From assembly GCA_017619795.1 (NCBI GenBank), contig JAFZRP010000008.1, positions 1 to 64,000 of the forward strand: 64,000 nucleotides of DNA, written 5' to 3'. The translations under genes were made by a program, and so were the position numbers. Below, piece by piece: positions 33,757 through 42,367 of the stretch (the stretch's first letter is position 1; each line of letters opens with the position of its first letter). The DNA comes from Treponema sp. (GTDB lineage Bacteria; Spirochaetota; Spirochaetia; Treponematales; Treponemataceae). Under the pieces are notes generated by a model. The model was not told the origin of the DNA and did not search any database. It saw only the letters and a list, made by a program, of their open reading frames with translations.

Positions 33757-33833
33757 ACACACGATATGAATTCTGAAAAGTATTTTATTCTTTTATATTG
33801 TAGATTATAGCAAAAAATCGCGTAAATCAGCGT

Positions 33834-34166
33834 TTAGCGGGTAGTTGTAATTTCATTCCAGCTGCTTACAAGTCTTTCTATTACAGAATGTGCAAGGTTC
33901 AGCGACATTCTTGCCTTTGACATTGCAACAGTAACATCATGAACATCAACACTATCAGGATCAGTAATGATTCTTTCCTGAATCTTTGTTACGTCATTCT
34001 GCTGGGTATTTACTGTATTCATTGCTTCAAGAAGGAAATCCTGGAACGACTTATTTCCTGTTGTTTTCTGTGTCTGATTTAAGTTAGTTCCTTTTATAGC
34101 TGAATTGCCAAAGTGCTGTTCGTTTGTACGAACCATCTGTAATGTTCCAAACTCTTCAATTTTCAT
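33834..34166 (-). CDS. fliE: Flagellar hook-basal body protein FliE
   Basis: The 110-residue protein is of FliE type, with the C-terminal signature DPDSVDVHDVTVAMSKARMSLNLAHSVIERLVSSWNEI. FliE links the MS ring to the proximal rod. A GGTGGAAAT site lies directly before the ATG. It follows flgC by 56 bases. Confidence 0.95.
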   Translation of the reverse strand: MKIEEFGTLQMVRTNEQHFGNSAIKGTNLNQTQKTTGNKSFQDFLLEAMNTVNTQQNDVTKIQERIITDPDSVDVHDVTVAMSKARMSLNLAHSVIERLVSSWNEITTTR

Positions 34167-34222
34167 ATTTCCACCCTATCTACAGTATGACTTAACAAAG
34201 TTCTTTTGTCAAACACGACTTA

Positions 34223-34681
34223 CTATCTGCCGATTTCGAGAGCAGCCTTAAACATATCCTTGGCACCGTCTACAACAGTTGCGTTAGCTTCGTAGGCGCG
34301 TGAAGCAGAAATAAGGTCAACCATTTCGTTAACGATGTTTACGTTAGGATACTCTACATAGCCGGCATTTGGACCAGACTTAATTGCATCCGGATGGTCA
34401 GGATCATAAACAAGGCGTCCCTGAGTAGTATCTTTCTTTATCTCAAGAACCTTTACACCTTTTCCAGGACCGTTATCTAAAGCACCAGGAGTAAACGGAG
34501 ATCTCCACTGTGCACTCTGGTCGCTTACAGGGCGAAGAATTACACTTGATTTTTTGAAAGCGCCGCCTTCCTGTGTACGTGTAGTTGATGCGTTTGCTAT
34601 ATTGTTTGAAATTACATCACTTCTAAGTCTTTCAGCAGCCATACCGGTTGCCGCAATATTTATACTGGTAAATAATCCCAT
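34223..34681 (-). CDS. flgC: Flagellar basal-body rod protein FlgC
   Basis: The 152-residue proximal-rod protein starts MGLFTSINIAATGMAAERLRSDVISNNIANA, the conserved rod/hook N-terminal motif, and ends with the matching VNEMVDLISASRAYEANATV helix. The two termini form the coiled-coil D0 of the axial family. It lies between flgB and fliE. Confidence 0.97.
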   Translation of the reverse strand: MGLFTSINIAATGMAAERLRSDVISNNIANASTTRTQEGGAFKKSSVILRPVSDQSAQWRSPFTPGALDNGPGKGVKVLEIKKDTTQGRLVYDPDHPDAIKSGPNAGYVEYPNVNIVNEMVDLISASRAYEANATVVDGAKDMFKAALEIGR

Positions 34682-34708
34682 GACAGTTTACACTCCTTTG
34701 CCAGCTGT

Positions 34709-35125
34709 TTATTTCCTAATTGCAGTATTTACTTGTTCAAACTCAAAATTAGTTAACTGAGTAAGCAACCTGTACTGCATCTGAATCTGTAAGATATTGT
34801 TAGCCTCGGTTTCGGCATCTACATTGTTGCCGTTTGCCTTTGCAGTTGTAGTATAGTCAAGCACACGTCGAGGCTGAACATCCCTGTAATCGTAAGGAGT
34901 ATTTATCTGAATATGGCGAGGATCTGTTGTTGTAAGATGAAAAGATTCCTTTGCGATTTTCTCTGAATCAAAGGCGCGCTTTAATTCACTTTCGAAATTA
35001 ACTACTGAACGTTTAAAATTAGGAACTTCGCTGTTTGCAAGGTTATTTGCACTAACCTGATAACGCAAAGAAGTTACGTCCATTTCCCGCTGAAGCAAGT
35101 CAACAGCTCTGGTAAAACTGTTCAT
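34709..35125 (-). CDS. flgB: Flagellar basal-body rod protein FlgB
   Basis: The 138-residue proximal-rod protein has the axial-family N terminus (SLRYQVSANNLANSEVPNFKR) and a C-terminal helix (NNILQIQMQYRLLTQLTNFEF). It is the first gene of the operon that runs to fliJ. GGGAG precedes the ATG, and a sigma-28-like promoter lies 38 bases upstream. Confidence 0.96.
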   Translation of the reverse strand: MNSFTRAVDLLQREMDVTSLRYQVSANNLANSEVPNFKRSVVNFESELKRAFDSEKIAKESFHLTTTDPRHIQINTPYDYRDVQPRRVLDYTTTAKANGNNVDAETEANNILQIQMQYRLLTQLTNFEFEQVNTAIRK

Positions 35126-35163
35126 TTTTACATCTCCCTTTTAAAAAGTTTACATCTAGTTGA

Positions 35164-35190
35164 TTTTCGGAGATTGGAAAAAAAAGTTTA
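35164..35190 (-). promoter_or_regulatory. Sigma-28-like promoter of the flgB-fliJ operon
   Basis: On the minus strand TAAACTTT (35183-35190), exactly 11 bases, then TCCGAAAA (35164-35171), compared with the enterobacterial FliA consensus TAAAGTTT-N11-GCCGATAA: seven of eight and six of eight matches. It starts one base after the T-run of the upstream terminator. The AT-rich context raises the risk of a chance match. Confidence 0.45.
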
Positions 35191-35191
35191 G

Positions 35192-35230
35192 AAAAAAAAA
35201 GCCGCCGGATTAAAACCTCCGGCGGCTCTA
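35192..35230 (-). terminator. Strong intrinsic terminator of the ABC-transporter operon
   Basis: GCCGCCGGA (35201-35209) and TCCGGCGGC (35218-35226) form a nine-pair GC-rich stem, followed on the minus strand by nine T. It separates the transporter operon from the flagellar operon. Confidence 0.92.
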
Positions 35231-35269
35231 TTCAATTATTTACCCGCAGAAATGCGGATCTAACATCAA

Positions 35270-36265
35270 TTATTTCAAATAATTCTTAGCCTTTGAATTG
35301 TTGAAATAAGAGTTGTCTACATAATCCTTTACCTGATACTCAGATTCAAGACGGCCAATGCTTACTAAGAAGCTGCAGGTGTCCTGAAGAGCAGCTGTAT
35401 CAACTGCATCACACTGTACGGCAAAACCATACTTATTGTAAAGTCTTAAAACCTGCTCTGGAGTAAGCTTAAGGTCATCTGCAACCTTCTGGAGTGTAGC
35501 TGCATCTGTAGTAGGAAGTTCCTTTACAGCGCGTGCAAACTGCTCAAGAATTACGCTGATTACATCTGGATTAGCTTTAATATACTCATCGCGAGCAAGG
35601 AAGGTGTTTGTTCCGCGAAGGTTTGTATCTGAACCCTTAGCAATGATTTTTGCAGTTCCGTTATCAACAAGGCGAGTTACATTTGGTTCCCAGATTACTA
35701 CTGCGTCAACCTGACCTGTAGAAAGAACGATTCCAGCATCGCCGGCAGCAATGTTGATAAGTTCAATGTCATCAAAAGTAAGTCCGTTCTTTGAAAGAAG
35801 TTTTTTGATAAGGTTATGGCCTGTTGAACCAATAACTGTAGCAATCTTCTTTCCCTTCATATCTGCATCGGAGTTCATAGTATTGTTGTCTGCTTTTGCG
35901 AGCATTGCATAAGCATCCGGACCATTACCTGGAACACCAACGATTGTTACCTTCTGTCCTGCAGCAATAGCAGAAACTGTAGGAACGTCTCCATTTGTAC
36001 CAATATCAGAAAGACCAGCAGCGAGAGACTCGTTGATCGGTGGTCCTGACTCAAAATCATTCCATTTTACTGTAACCTGAGATGAAGCAAGAGCTTCCTC
36101 GATCCAGCCTTTTTCGCGGCAAAGATAAAGCGGCATAAATGCAGCTGAAGGCTGGATAGCGATATTAACCGTTCTCTCACCTTTCTTTGCTTCTTTCTTG
36201 CTACAGCCTGTAAAAGCACTGATTGCAAGTAATGCAAAAAGCATTATTGTGGTAATTTTTTTCAT
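35270..36265 (-). CDS. ABC transporter substrate-binding lipoprotein (sulfonate/nitrate/taurine type)
   Basis: The 331-residue protein has a lipoprotein signal (ISAFTGCSKKE; lipidated Cys about 21) and an SsuA/NMT1-type fold. Motifs include IAIQPSAAFMPLYLCREKGW, the GSTGHNLIKKLL ligand region and VDAVVIWEPNVTRLV. It delivers a small ligand, perhaps a sulfonate, taurine, nitrate or thiamine precursor, to the permease. AAAGGAG precedes the ATG. It is the last of three genes in the operon and lies 44 bases after the ATPase gene. Confidence 0.92.
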   Translation of the reverse strand: MKKITTIMLFALLAISAFTGCSKKEAKKGERTVNIAIQPSAAFMPLYLCREKGWIEEALASSQVTVKWNDFESGPPINESLAAGLSDIGTNGDVPTVSAIAAGQKVTIVGVPGNGPDAYAMLAKADNNTMNSDADMKGKKIATVIGSTGHNLIKKLLSKNGLTFDDIELINIAAGDAGIVLSTGQVDAVVIWEPNVTRLVDNGTAKIIAKGSDTNLRGTNTFLARDEYIKANPDVISVILEQFARAVKELPTTDAATLQKVADDLKLTPEQVLRLYNKYGFAVQCDAVDTAALQDTCSFLVSIGRLESEYQVKDYVDNSYFNNSKAKNYLK

Positions 36266-36309
36266 ATTTTACTCCTTTAAATAAAAATGACTTTATAATA
36301 TATAAAAAC

Positions 36310-37113
36310 CTAAGCTTCTTCTTCAAAAAAATGCCTGTAAATCTGTTTTCTAACATTCAAAAACTCAATACTGTTTCGGTCACGGTATTTTCCGTCAATT
36401 TCAGGCAGATCAACATCAATAATTTCTTTAATTGTTCCCGGTCTTGCAGAAAAGACAATTACTTTATCTGCAAGGAATACAGCTTCTTCTATATCATGGG
36501 TAACAAGAATCATAGTAGTACCGGATTCTTTCTGAATGCGCTTAAGCTCCTTCTGCATTGTAATTTTAGTAAAAGTGTCGAGCGCACCAAAAGGCTCGTC
36601 CAAAAGCAATACCGGAGGATTATTTACAAGAGCGCGTGCAATACCGGTTCTCTGTGCCATACCACCGGAAAGCTGGCGTGGATAAGCCTTTTCAAAGCCC
36701 TCCAATCCAACGAGCTTTATATGCTGATTTACAAGTTTTTGTCTTTCTTCCTTAGTCATACCGGACAAACCGTATTTTACATTCTGCCAAACGGTCATCC
36801 ACGGGAAAAGTCTTGGCTCCTGGAAAACTATTCCACGGCTCTTCTGTGGTCTTGAAACAACCTCACCATTTACTACAATAAGACCAGAGTAATCAGCATC
36901 AAGCCCCGCAATTGCACGCAGCAGGGTACTTTTTCCACAACCGCTGGCTCCTACTATGCAGACTACTTCACCTTTATTTACAGAAAAACTAACATCATTA
37001 AGAATCTGCAGCTTATCTTCACCCTGATTAAAAAACTTAGTTATATGTTCAACCCTGATATAAGCGCCTTCATCAACACCGTCTATTTTTTCTTCTCTTA
37101 TTGCATCTTCCAT
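36310..37113 (-). CDS. ABC transporter ATP-binding protein (SsuB/TauB type)
   Basis: The 267-residue ATPase has Walker A GASGCGKSTLLRAIAGL, Q-loop FQEPRLFPWM, signature LSGGMAQR, Walker B VLLLDEPFGALD and the switch His in VTHDIEEAVFLAD. It is placed between the permease and the binding protein. The N-terminal extension of about 18 residues is acidic. Substrate is inferred to be an organic sulfonate or similar anion from the family as a whole. Confidence 0.94.
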   Translation of the reverse strand: MEDAIREEKIDGVDEGAYIRVEHITKFFNQGEDKLQILNDVSFSVNKGEVVCIVGASGCGKSTLLRAIAGLDADYSGLIVVNGEVVSRPQKSRGIVFQEPRLFPWMTVWQNVKYGLSGMTKEERQKLVNQHIKLVGLEGFEKAYPRQLSGGMAQRTGIARALVNNPPVLLLDEPFGALDTFTKITMQKELKRIQKESGTTMILVTHDIEEAVFLADKVIVFSARPGTIKEIIDVDLPEIDGKYRDRNSIEFLNVRKQIYRHFFEEEA

Positions 37114-37125
37114 CTTTACGCTCCG

Positions 37126-37893
37126 TTAGTTCCAGACTACAATCTTGCTTTCAATCAAATGCAACAAGGAATCCATTATTTTTCCAATAAGGCCAATAGT
37201 AATCATTCCTGTAATAACAACATCAGTCTGTCCGTACTGACGTGCATCCATAATCATATAACCTAATCCAGTTGTTGATGAAACAAGTTCTGCCGCAACA
37301 ACACACATCCAGCAGGAAGTAAGCCCTACTCTAAGTCCTGTAAAGATATTTGGAAGCGCACCCGGAAGTACAAGCTTAAAAATATGTTTCCAAAGCGGAA
37401 TCTCCATTACCTTTGAAACTTCAACCAGGCGTTCATCTGTCTGTTTAATACCGTCAATTACATTTACAAGGATTGTGAAAAATCCACCAAGGAAGATAAG
37501 GAATACTTTTCCGCTTTCTCCAATTCCAAACCAGAGAATTACAAGCGGAATCCAGGCGATTGGTGGAATAGGTTTGATAATCTGCACAAAAAGCTGTGTA
37601 ATTCGCTCAAGATGTTTAGAAAGACCAATAAGGATTCCAAGCGTTACTCCAAAGGCAACAGAAATACCATAGCCTTGAAGAACACGCCCTATACTTATTC
37701 CGCAATGCTTGATGAGAGTTTTCTTCAAAAAAAGAGTTTTAAAAGTTTTACCGATCTTTGGCAGGGTTGGCATTACTACAGGATTAAGCTTGCCCTCATT
37801 TCCCATAACAATCCATAAGACTACAATAGAGATGATTAATGCAACATATTCCAAAAAATATCCCGCACTTTTTAAAACCAATTTTGATTTCAT
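37126..37893 (-). CDS. ABC transporter permease (SsuC/TauC type)
   Basis: The 255-residue permease has about six membrane helices and the EAA loop (VSKVMEIPLWKHIFKLVLPGALPNIFTGLRVG). A longer frame would add 23 residues, but AGCAGG lies eight bases ahead of the ATG at 37893 and the protein then starts MKSKLVLKSAG, close to typical family size. First gene of the permease-ATPase-binding protein operon; the ATPase gene follows after 12 bases. Confidence 0.92.
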   Translation of the reverse strand: MKSKLVLKSAGYFLEYVALIISIVVLWIVMGNEGKLNPVVMPTLPKIGKTFKTLFLKKTLIKHCGISIGRVLQGYGISVAFGVTLGILIGLSKHLERITQLFVQIIKPIPPIAWIPLVILWFGIGESGKVFLIFLGGFFTILVNVIDGIKQTDERLVEVSKVMEIPLWKHIFKLVLPGALPNIFTGLRVGLTSCWMCVVAAELVSSTTGLGYMIMDARQYGQTDVVITGMITIGLIGKIMDSLLHLIESKIVVWN

Positions 37894-38062
37894 TTTTTTA
37901 ACCTGCTTATTATTTTTTGTGTCCGTCAAAAAAAGAATGCGTGTACGTAAAAAAAGACGCACTCTGTATCTATGTATAATAATAGTATAACATACAGATT
38001 AATTTTTTAAAATATGATAATATGAAAAAAATTAAAAAAAATTTTATTTTTTGCCCAAAACT

Positions 38063-39286
38063 ATGGAAAAAGACGAAAAAAAACAAAAAATTATTGAAAG
38101 ACGGCTCAATATTTGTTATAAGCTCACCTCTGTTCTGGCACGTCCTGTATTCAAGCTTTTTTACAATTTTGATTTTGAAAAGCCGGTTACCCTTCCTAAG
38201 CCTGCAATCATTCTTGCAAATCATACAACCGATTATGATCCGCTGCTTCTTGCCGGAATGATAAAGAACCAGTTTTATTTTCTTGCCAGCGAAAACTGCT
38301 TCAGAAAAGGCACTTTGTCTAAGTTTCTTGTTTGGGCATACAATCCTATTTCTAAAATAAAGGGTGCCTCAGACACAATGGCCGTATTAAAAACCCTCCG
38401 TTATCTGAAGGAAGGAAAAAGCGTCTGCATTTTCCCTGAAGGCGGCAGAACCTTTAACGGCAGAACTAACAGCATTGAACCTGCAACCGGCAAACTGGTG
38501 AAAGTTTCCGGAGCTTCTCTTGTAACTGCCAGAATCGTTGGCGGCTATATGACAATTCCACGCTGGGGCTTTGGCAGACGAAAAGGACGTGGCAAAGGAA
38601 GCTGGGGTGGTAAAATAGTCAACGTTTATTCACCGGAACAGCTTAAGACAATGTCTCCTAAAGAAATTACAGACCTTATCAGCAAAGACTTATATGTTGA
38701 TGCGTATGAGCTACAGAAAGCAAATCCAATTCACTACAAGGGAAAGGATTTAGCGTACGGTATGGAATGCGGTGTTTGCGTCTGCCCTTCCTGCAGGACA
38801 ATTGGCAGCATAAAAACAAAGGGTGATTCTGTTTTCTGTACAAACTGCGGCATAAGCACTACGCTCAACGACTACGGCTTTTTTGAAGACGGCTTTATCT
38901 TTAAGTCTTACGGCGAATGGGATGAATGGCAGGAAGGCTTCTACAGATATTATGTAAACAGCTTTGAAAATGAAAAAGAACCTCTTGTTTATGATGATGG
39001 AGTTAGCTTACGAACTATAAATGCTGAGCACGAAACAAAGGAGCTTGGAACAGGAAGATTCAGCCTTTACAAGAATAGATTCACTTTTGAACCTGAAAAC
39101 GGCGAAAAAATTGAGCTGCCTGTAAACATAATTCCAGACAGCTCCGTATTCAGCAGAACAAACTTCAACTTTACCGACGACAAGGGTCTTCATTACGAGC
39201 TGTACACCGAACATCTCATCAACGACCGTCTCCTGAATGTCCGCAAATACCACTCGCTCTGGAAGCTCCTTAGAACCGGCCTATAA
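38063..39286 (+). CDS. Acyltransferase of the PlsC/AGPAT family with an added C-terminal zinc-ribbon domain
   Basis: The N-terminal 220 residues carry the acyltransferase motifs NHTTDYD (53-59, HX4D) and FPEGGRT. The enzyme class acylates lysophosphatidate at the membrane. Beyond it is a zinc-ribbon-like pair of CxxC motifs (CPSC and CTNC, near 255-280) and a further 120 residues of unrecognised beta-rich sequence. Usual PlsC proteins are about 240 residues, so about 170 are extra. No ribosome site is visible at ATG 38063 or at the TTG four codons upstream. It converges on hslU with a six-base overlap. Confidence 0.82.
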   Translation: MEKDEKKQKIIERRLNICYKLTSVLARPVFKLFYNFDFEKPVTLPKPAIILANHTTDYDPLLLAGMIKNQFYFLASENCFRKGTLSKFLVWAYNPISKIKGASDTMAVLKTLRYLKEGKSVCIFPEGGRTFNGRTNSIEPATGKLVKVSGASLVTARIVGGYMTIPRWGFGRRKGRGKGSWGGKIVNVYSPEQLKTMSPKEITDLISKDLYVDAYELQKANPIHYKGKDLAYGMECGVCVCPSCRTIGSIKTKGDSVFCTNCGISTTLNDYGFFEDGFIFKSYGEWDEWQEGFYRYYVNSFENEKEPLVYDDGVSLRTINAEHETKELGTGRFSLYKNRFTFEPENGEKIELPVNIIPDSSVFSRTNFNFTDDKGLHYELYTEHLINDRLLNVRKYHSLWKLLRTGL

Positions 39287-40819
39287 AATGTATCGCGATA
39301 AATCCTCGCTCTGAACAACATCTGTAAGCTTTGAATCTACATAAGCCGCATCAATTGTAATTGTTTCGCCCTTATGCTCGTCTGCTTCAAAGTTAATATC
39401 AGCAAGCACCTTTTCCATAATTGTATGGAGTCTTCGAGCACCAATGTTTTCTGCCCTTGCATTTACATCTTCAGCAACAAAGCTCATGCGGTCAATTGCT
39501 TCTTCAGTGATATTGAGCTTAACGCCTTCAGTTTCGAGCAGCGATGTATACTGCATAATAAGGCTGTTCTTTGGCTCATGAAGGATTCTCTTGAAATCTT
39601 CCTTATGCAAAGAATCAAGCTCTACACGAAGCGGGAAACGGCCCTGAAGCTCAGGAATTAAATCGCTTGGAGCGGCAACACTAAAGGCACCGGCTGCAAT
39701 AAACAGGATGTGAGTTGTATCTACAACACCAAACTTTGTATTTACATTACTGCCTTCTACAATTGGAAGAATGTCTCGCTGAACGCCCTCGCGGCTTACA
39801 TCCTGACCGTGGCTTTCACCATGAACAGCAATCTTGTCTATTTCATCAATAAAGATAATTCCACTCTGCTCTACCCGCTTCTTAGCTTCGTCAGCAATCT
39901 TGTCGTGGTCAACCATGGAATCAAGCACTTCTTCTGTAAGAATCTTACGTGCTTCCTTAACTGTAACAGAACGCTTTTTAGGTCTGCCGCCGCCATTCAT
40001 AAGGTTGATTATTCCCTGCATGCTGTTCTGTAAATCATCAATTGAACCACCTGCAATAATTTCCATGTTAGGCATAGAAGACTGTCTGCTAACCATAAGG
40101 TCAACCTCGCGGTCTTCAAGCTTACCTTCCCGCAGCCACTGGCGGAACTTTTCGCGGGTTGAGTTCTTTTCAGCATTTTCTGCTTCAGAACCAGTGTTTG
40201 AATCAGAATTGGTTCCTGCAGATTTAAGGGAAGCATCCTCAGAGTTCATTACCTGTTCAAAAGTATTCTGGAAATCTTCGGCAGCCTTCTTTAAATCAAT
40301 AGTTATTTCGTTAGGATTTGACTGTGTTAAGAAGCTTGTTGGTGCAGGAGTAGTTTCCTTTTTCTGATTTTCCTTTTCTTTTTTACCGGTTCCTGGCAAA
40401 AGCAGATCAAGCAATCTTTCTTCAACTACATCCTGAGATTTTTCCCTAAGCTTGTCTTCCATTTCGGCTTTTACATCTGCGTAACCAACAGCCATTAAAT
40501 CGCGGATCATGCTTTCTACATCGCGGCCAACATAACCAACCTCGGTATATTTTGTAGCCTCAACCTTAAGGAACGGAGCCCCGCACAATTTAGCAAGACG
40601 GCGGGCAATTTCAGTTTTACCAACACCAGTTGGTCCAATCATCAAAATATTTTTTGGAGCAACTTCATCACGGATTTCTTCCGGCAGCTTTAAGCGGCGG
40701 AATCTGTTTCTCAAGGCAACAGCAACAGCCTTCTTTGCCTTCTCCTGCCCGATGATGTATTGATTAAGCTTTTCTACAATCTGTTTAGGTGTAAGTTCGT
40801 TATTTTCTGTGTTTTCCAT
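39281..40819 (-). CDS. hslU: ATP-dependent protease ATPase subunit HslU
   Basis: HslU unfolds substrates for the HslV peptidase. The 512-residue AAA+ ATPase has TPKQIVEKLNQYIIGQEKAKKAVA, Walker A GPTGVGKTE, Walker B GIIFIDEIDKIA, and C-terminal YIL that docks into HslV. It is about 70 residues longer than typical HslU because of a larger intermediate (I) domain rich in Asn, Ser and Glu (about residues 150-240). It follows hslV by 24 bases. Confidence 0.96.
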   Translation of the reverse strand: MENTENNELTPKQIVEKLNQYIIGQEKAKKAVAVALRNRFRRLKLPEEIRDEVAPKNILMIGPTGVGKTEIARRLAKLCGAPFLKVEATKYTEVGYVGRDVESMIRDLMAVGYADVKAEMEDKLREKSQDVVEERLLDLLLPGTGKKEKENQKKETTPAPTSFLTQSNPNEITIDLKKAAEDFQNTFEQVMNSEDASLKSAGTNSDSNTGSEAENAEKNSTREKFRQWLREGKLEDREVDLMVSRQSSMPNMEIIAGGSIDDLQNSMQGIINLMNGGGRPKKRSVTVKEARKILTEEVLDSMVDHDKIADEAKKRVEQSGIIFIDEIDKIAVHGESHGQDVSREGVQRDILPIVEGSNVNTKFGVVDTTHILFIAAGAFSVAAPSDLIPELQGRFPLRVELDSLHKEDFKRILHEPKNSLIMQYTSLLETEGVKLNITEEAIDRMSFVAEDVNARAENIGARRLHTIMEKVLADINFEADEHKGETITIDAAYVDSKLTDVVQSEDLSRYIL

Positions 40820-40843
40820 TTATCATTCCTGATTTTTATTTTA

Positions 40844-41386
40844 CTATTCCAGAGTTTCAATAGTAATGTTTTCGTTTGTGTAGATACAAATGCTTCCCGC
40901 GATGTGAAGGCTTCGTTCTGCAATTTCCTTTGCACTTAAATCTGAGCTGTCCAGATAAGCAAGGGCTGCAGAATAAGCATAATTACCGCCCGAACCGATT
41001 GCGATTGCATCCTTTTCAGGTTCAATTACGTTACCATCACCGCTTATGAGCAGGATTTTATCTTTGTCTGCAACAAGGAGCATTGCTTCAAGCTTCTGAA
41101 GGCTTCGTTCTGTTCTCCAGGCCTTTGCAAGCTCAACTGCAGAGCGCATTATATCGCCGTTGTATTCCTTAACCTTTTCTTCAAACTTATCAAGCAGTGT
41201 AAAGGCATCTGCTACACTTCCTGCAAAACCGGTCAGTATTTTTCCGTTATAAATCTTTCTAACCTTTCGTGAATTACCCTTACAAACTGTTTCTCCAAGA
41301 GTACACTGTCCGTCTCCAGCCATTGCAACCTGACCATTGCGGCGTACTGCGAGAATGGTTGTGCTTCTTATTTTTGTTTTTGACAT
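40844..41386 (-). CDS. hslV: ATP-dependent protease peptidase subunit HslV
   Basis: The 180-residue proteasome-like peptidase starts [19 protein letters not shown], with the threonine nucleophile in the TTILAVRR segment, and continues with [19 protein letters not shown] and [17 protein letters not shown] frame extension upstream is not used: it would overlap xerC and GGAGAT lies before this ATG. The short peptide before the first Thr must be removed, as in other HslV proteins. Gene order xerC-hslV-hslU matches the codV-clpQ-clpY order of Bacillus. Confidence 0.96.
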   Translation of the reverse strand: MSKTKIRSTTILAVRRNGQVAMAGDGQCTLGETVCKGNSRKVRKIYNGKILTGFAGSVADAFTLLDKFEEKVKEYNGDIMRSAVELAKAWRTERSLQKLEAMLLVADKDKILLISGDGNVIEPEKDAIAIGSGGNYAYSAALAYLDSSDLSAKEIAERSLHIAGSICIYTNENITIETLE

Positions 41387-41447
41387 TATTATCTCCAAAA
41401 AGAATATGGTTAAAATATAATAAATAAAGGATATATCGGCAAATGTT

Positions 41448-42359
41448 TTATTTATCTTCTTTTCCGTGCGGATGTGCTTTGTTGTAAACTTCAATAAGCT
41501 TTTCGGTAGTTATATGCGTATACCGCTGGGTTGTAGAGATTGATGAATGGCCAAGCATTTCCTGAACAAGACGGACATCTGCCCCGTTAGAAAGCAAGGT
41601 TGTCGCAAAAGTATGCCTGAACGCATGCGGATTTATATGATGATTAGTGCCTTCTACACCGGAATACCGTGTGATGATGTAGCGCAAGCCGTTTACAGAA
41701 AGAGGCTTTCCCTTCTGGCTTATAAAAAGCTGGTCTGACTGCTCTGCGATATTGTTTTCGGCAAGCACTCTTTTTCTGTCTTCAAGATATGCCGCAAGAC
41801 ATTCACGAGATTTTTTTTCAAAATAAACCTTTCGCTGCTTGTTGCCTTTTCCCGTTACAATTGCTGCCTGTCCGCCATCAGTAAAATCTGAAAGCTTAAG
41901 ATTGCGAAGCTCACTTATTCGGCAGCCGGAGGAATAAAGCATTGTAAGCACCGCCCTGTCTCTTTTTTCCCATAAAAGCTCTTTCACTTCCGGCTGCTGG
42001 CAAAGCTGATTTACCTCTGCCTGAGTCATATAATTCGGAACTTTTTTAGGCTGCTTTACAGTCTTTATTTCTATTGCGGGATCTTTTTCAATGTATTCAA
42101 ACTTTCTTGCGTAGCTGAAAAGACTTCTGAACGCAGAAATGAATCTGTTGATAGAGGCAGCGGCTCTCTTCTGTCTTGAAAGCTCACCTATGCAAAGCAG
42201 AAGATTTTCCTTTGTAACCGACTTAATATCGATTGTAGGGGTCAGAAACTCCTGCAGCTGTGATAAATCATTCCTATAGCCGCAGCTTGTGTTTTCTGAC
42301 ACATTGCGTACGGCAGAAAGATAAAGCAGAAACTCTTCAACAAGTTCATTTAAGGTCAT
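41448..42359 (-). CDS. xerC: Tyrosine recombinase XerC/CodV-like
   Basis: The 303-residue tyrosine recombinase has the N-terminal SAM-like domain and the catalytic set: Arg in [10 protein letters not shown], HxxR in [14 protein letters not shown], a His in [10 protein letters not shown] and the nucleophile Tyr in QRYTHI. The probable role is resolution of chromosome dimers at dif together with the second recombinase at 46403. It lies eight bases downstream of topA and 61 upstream of hslV. Assigning C versus D to the two copies follows gene context only. Confidence 0.9.
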   Translation of the reverse strand: MTLNELVEEFLLYLSAVRNVSENTSCGYRNDLSQLQEFLTPTIDIKSVTKENLLLCIGELSRQKRAAASINRFISAFRSLFSYARKFEYIEKDPAIEIKTVKQPKKVPNYMTQAEVNQLCQQPEVKELLWEKRDRAVLTMLYSSGCRISELRNLKLSDFTDGGQAAIVTGKGNKQRKVYFEKKSRECLAAYLEDRKRVLAENNIAEQSDQLFISQKGKPLSVNGLRYIITRYSGVEGTNHHINPHAFRHTFATTLLSNGADVRLVQEMLGHSSISTTQRYTHITTEKLIEVYNKAHPHGKEDK

Positions 42360-42367
42360 TATTCGGT

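Noticed and set aside
41433-41440. GCCGATAT on the minus strand upstream of hslV as a sigma-28 -10
   Set aside because: No TAAA-type -35 lies at 13-16 bases; hslV is not a flagellar gene and follows xerC closely.
41387-41494. Extended N terminus of hslV (36 residues)
   Set aside because: It would overlap the end of xerC, and GGAGAT lies before the internal ATG at 41386, which gives normal HslV length.
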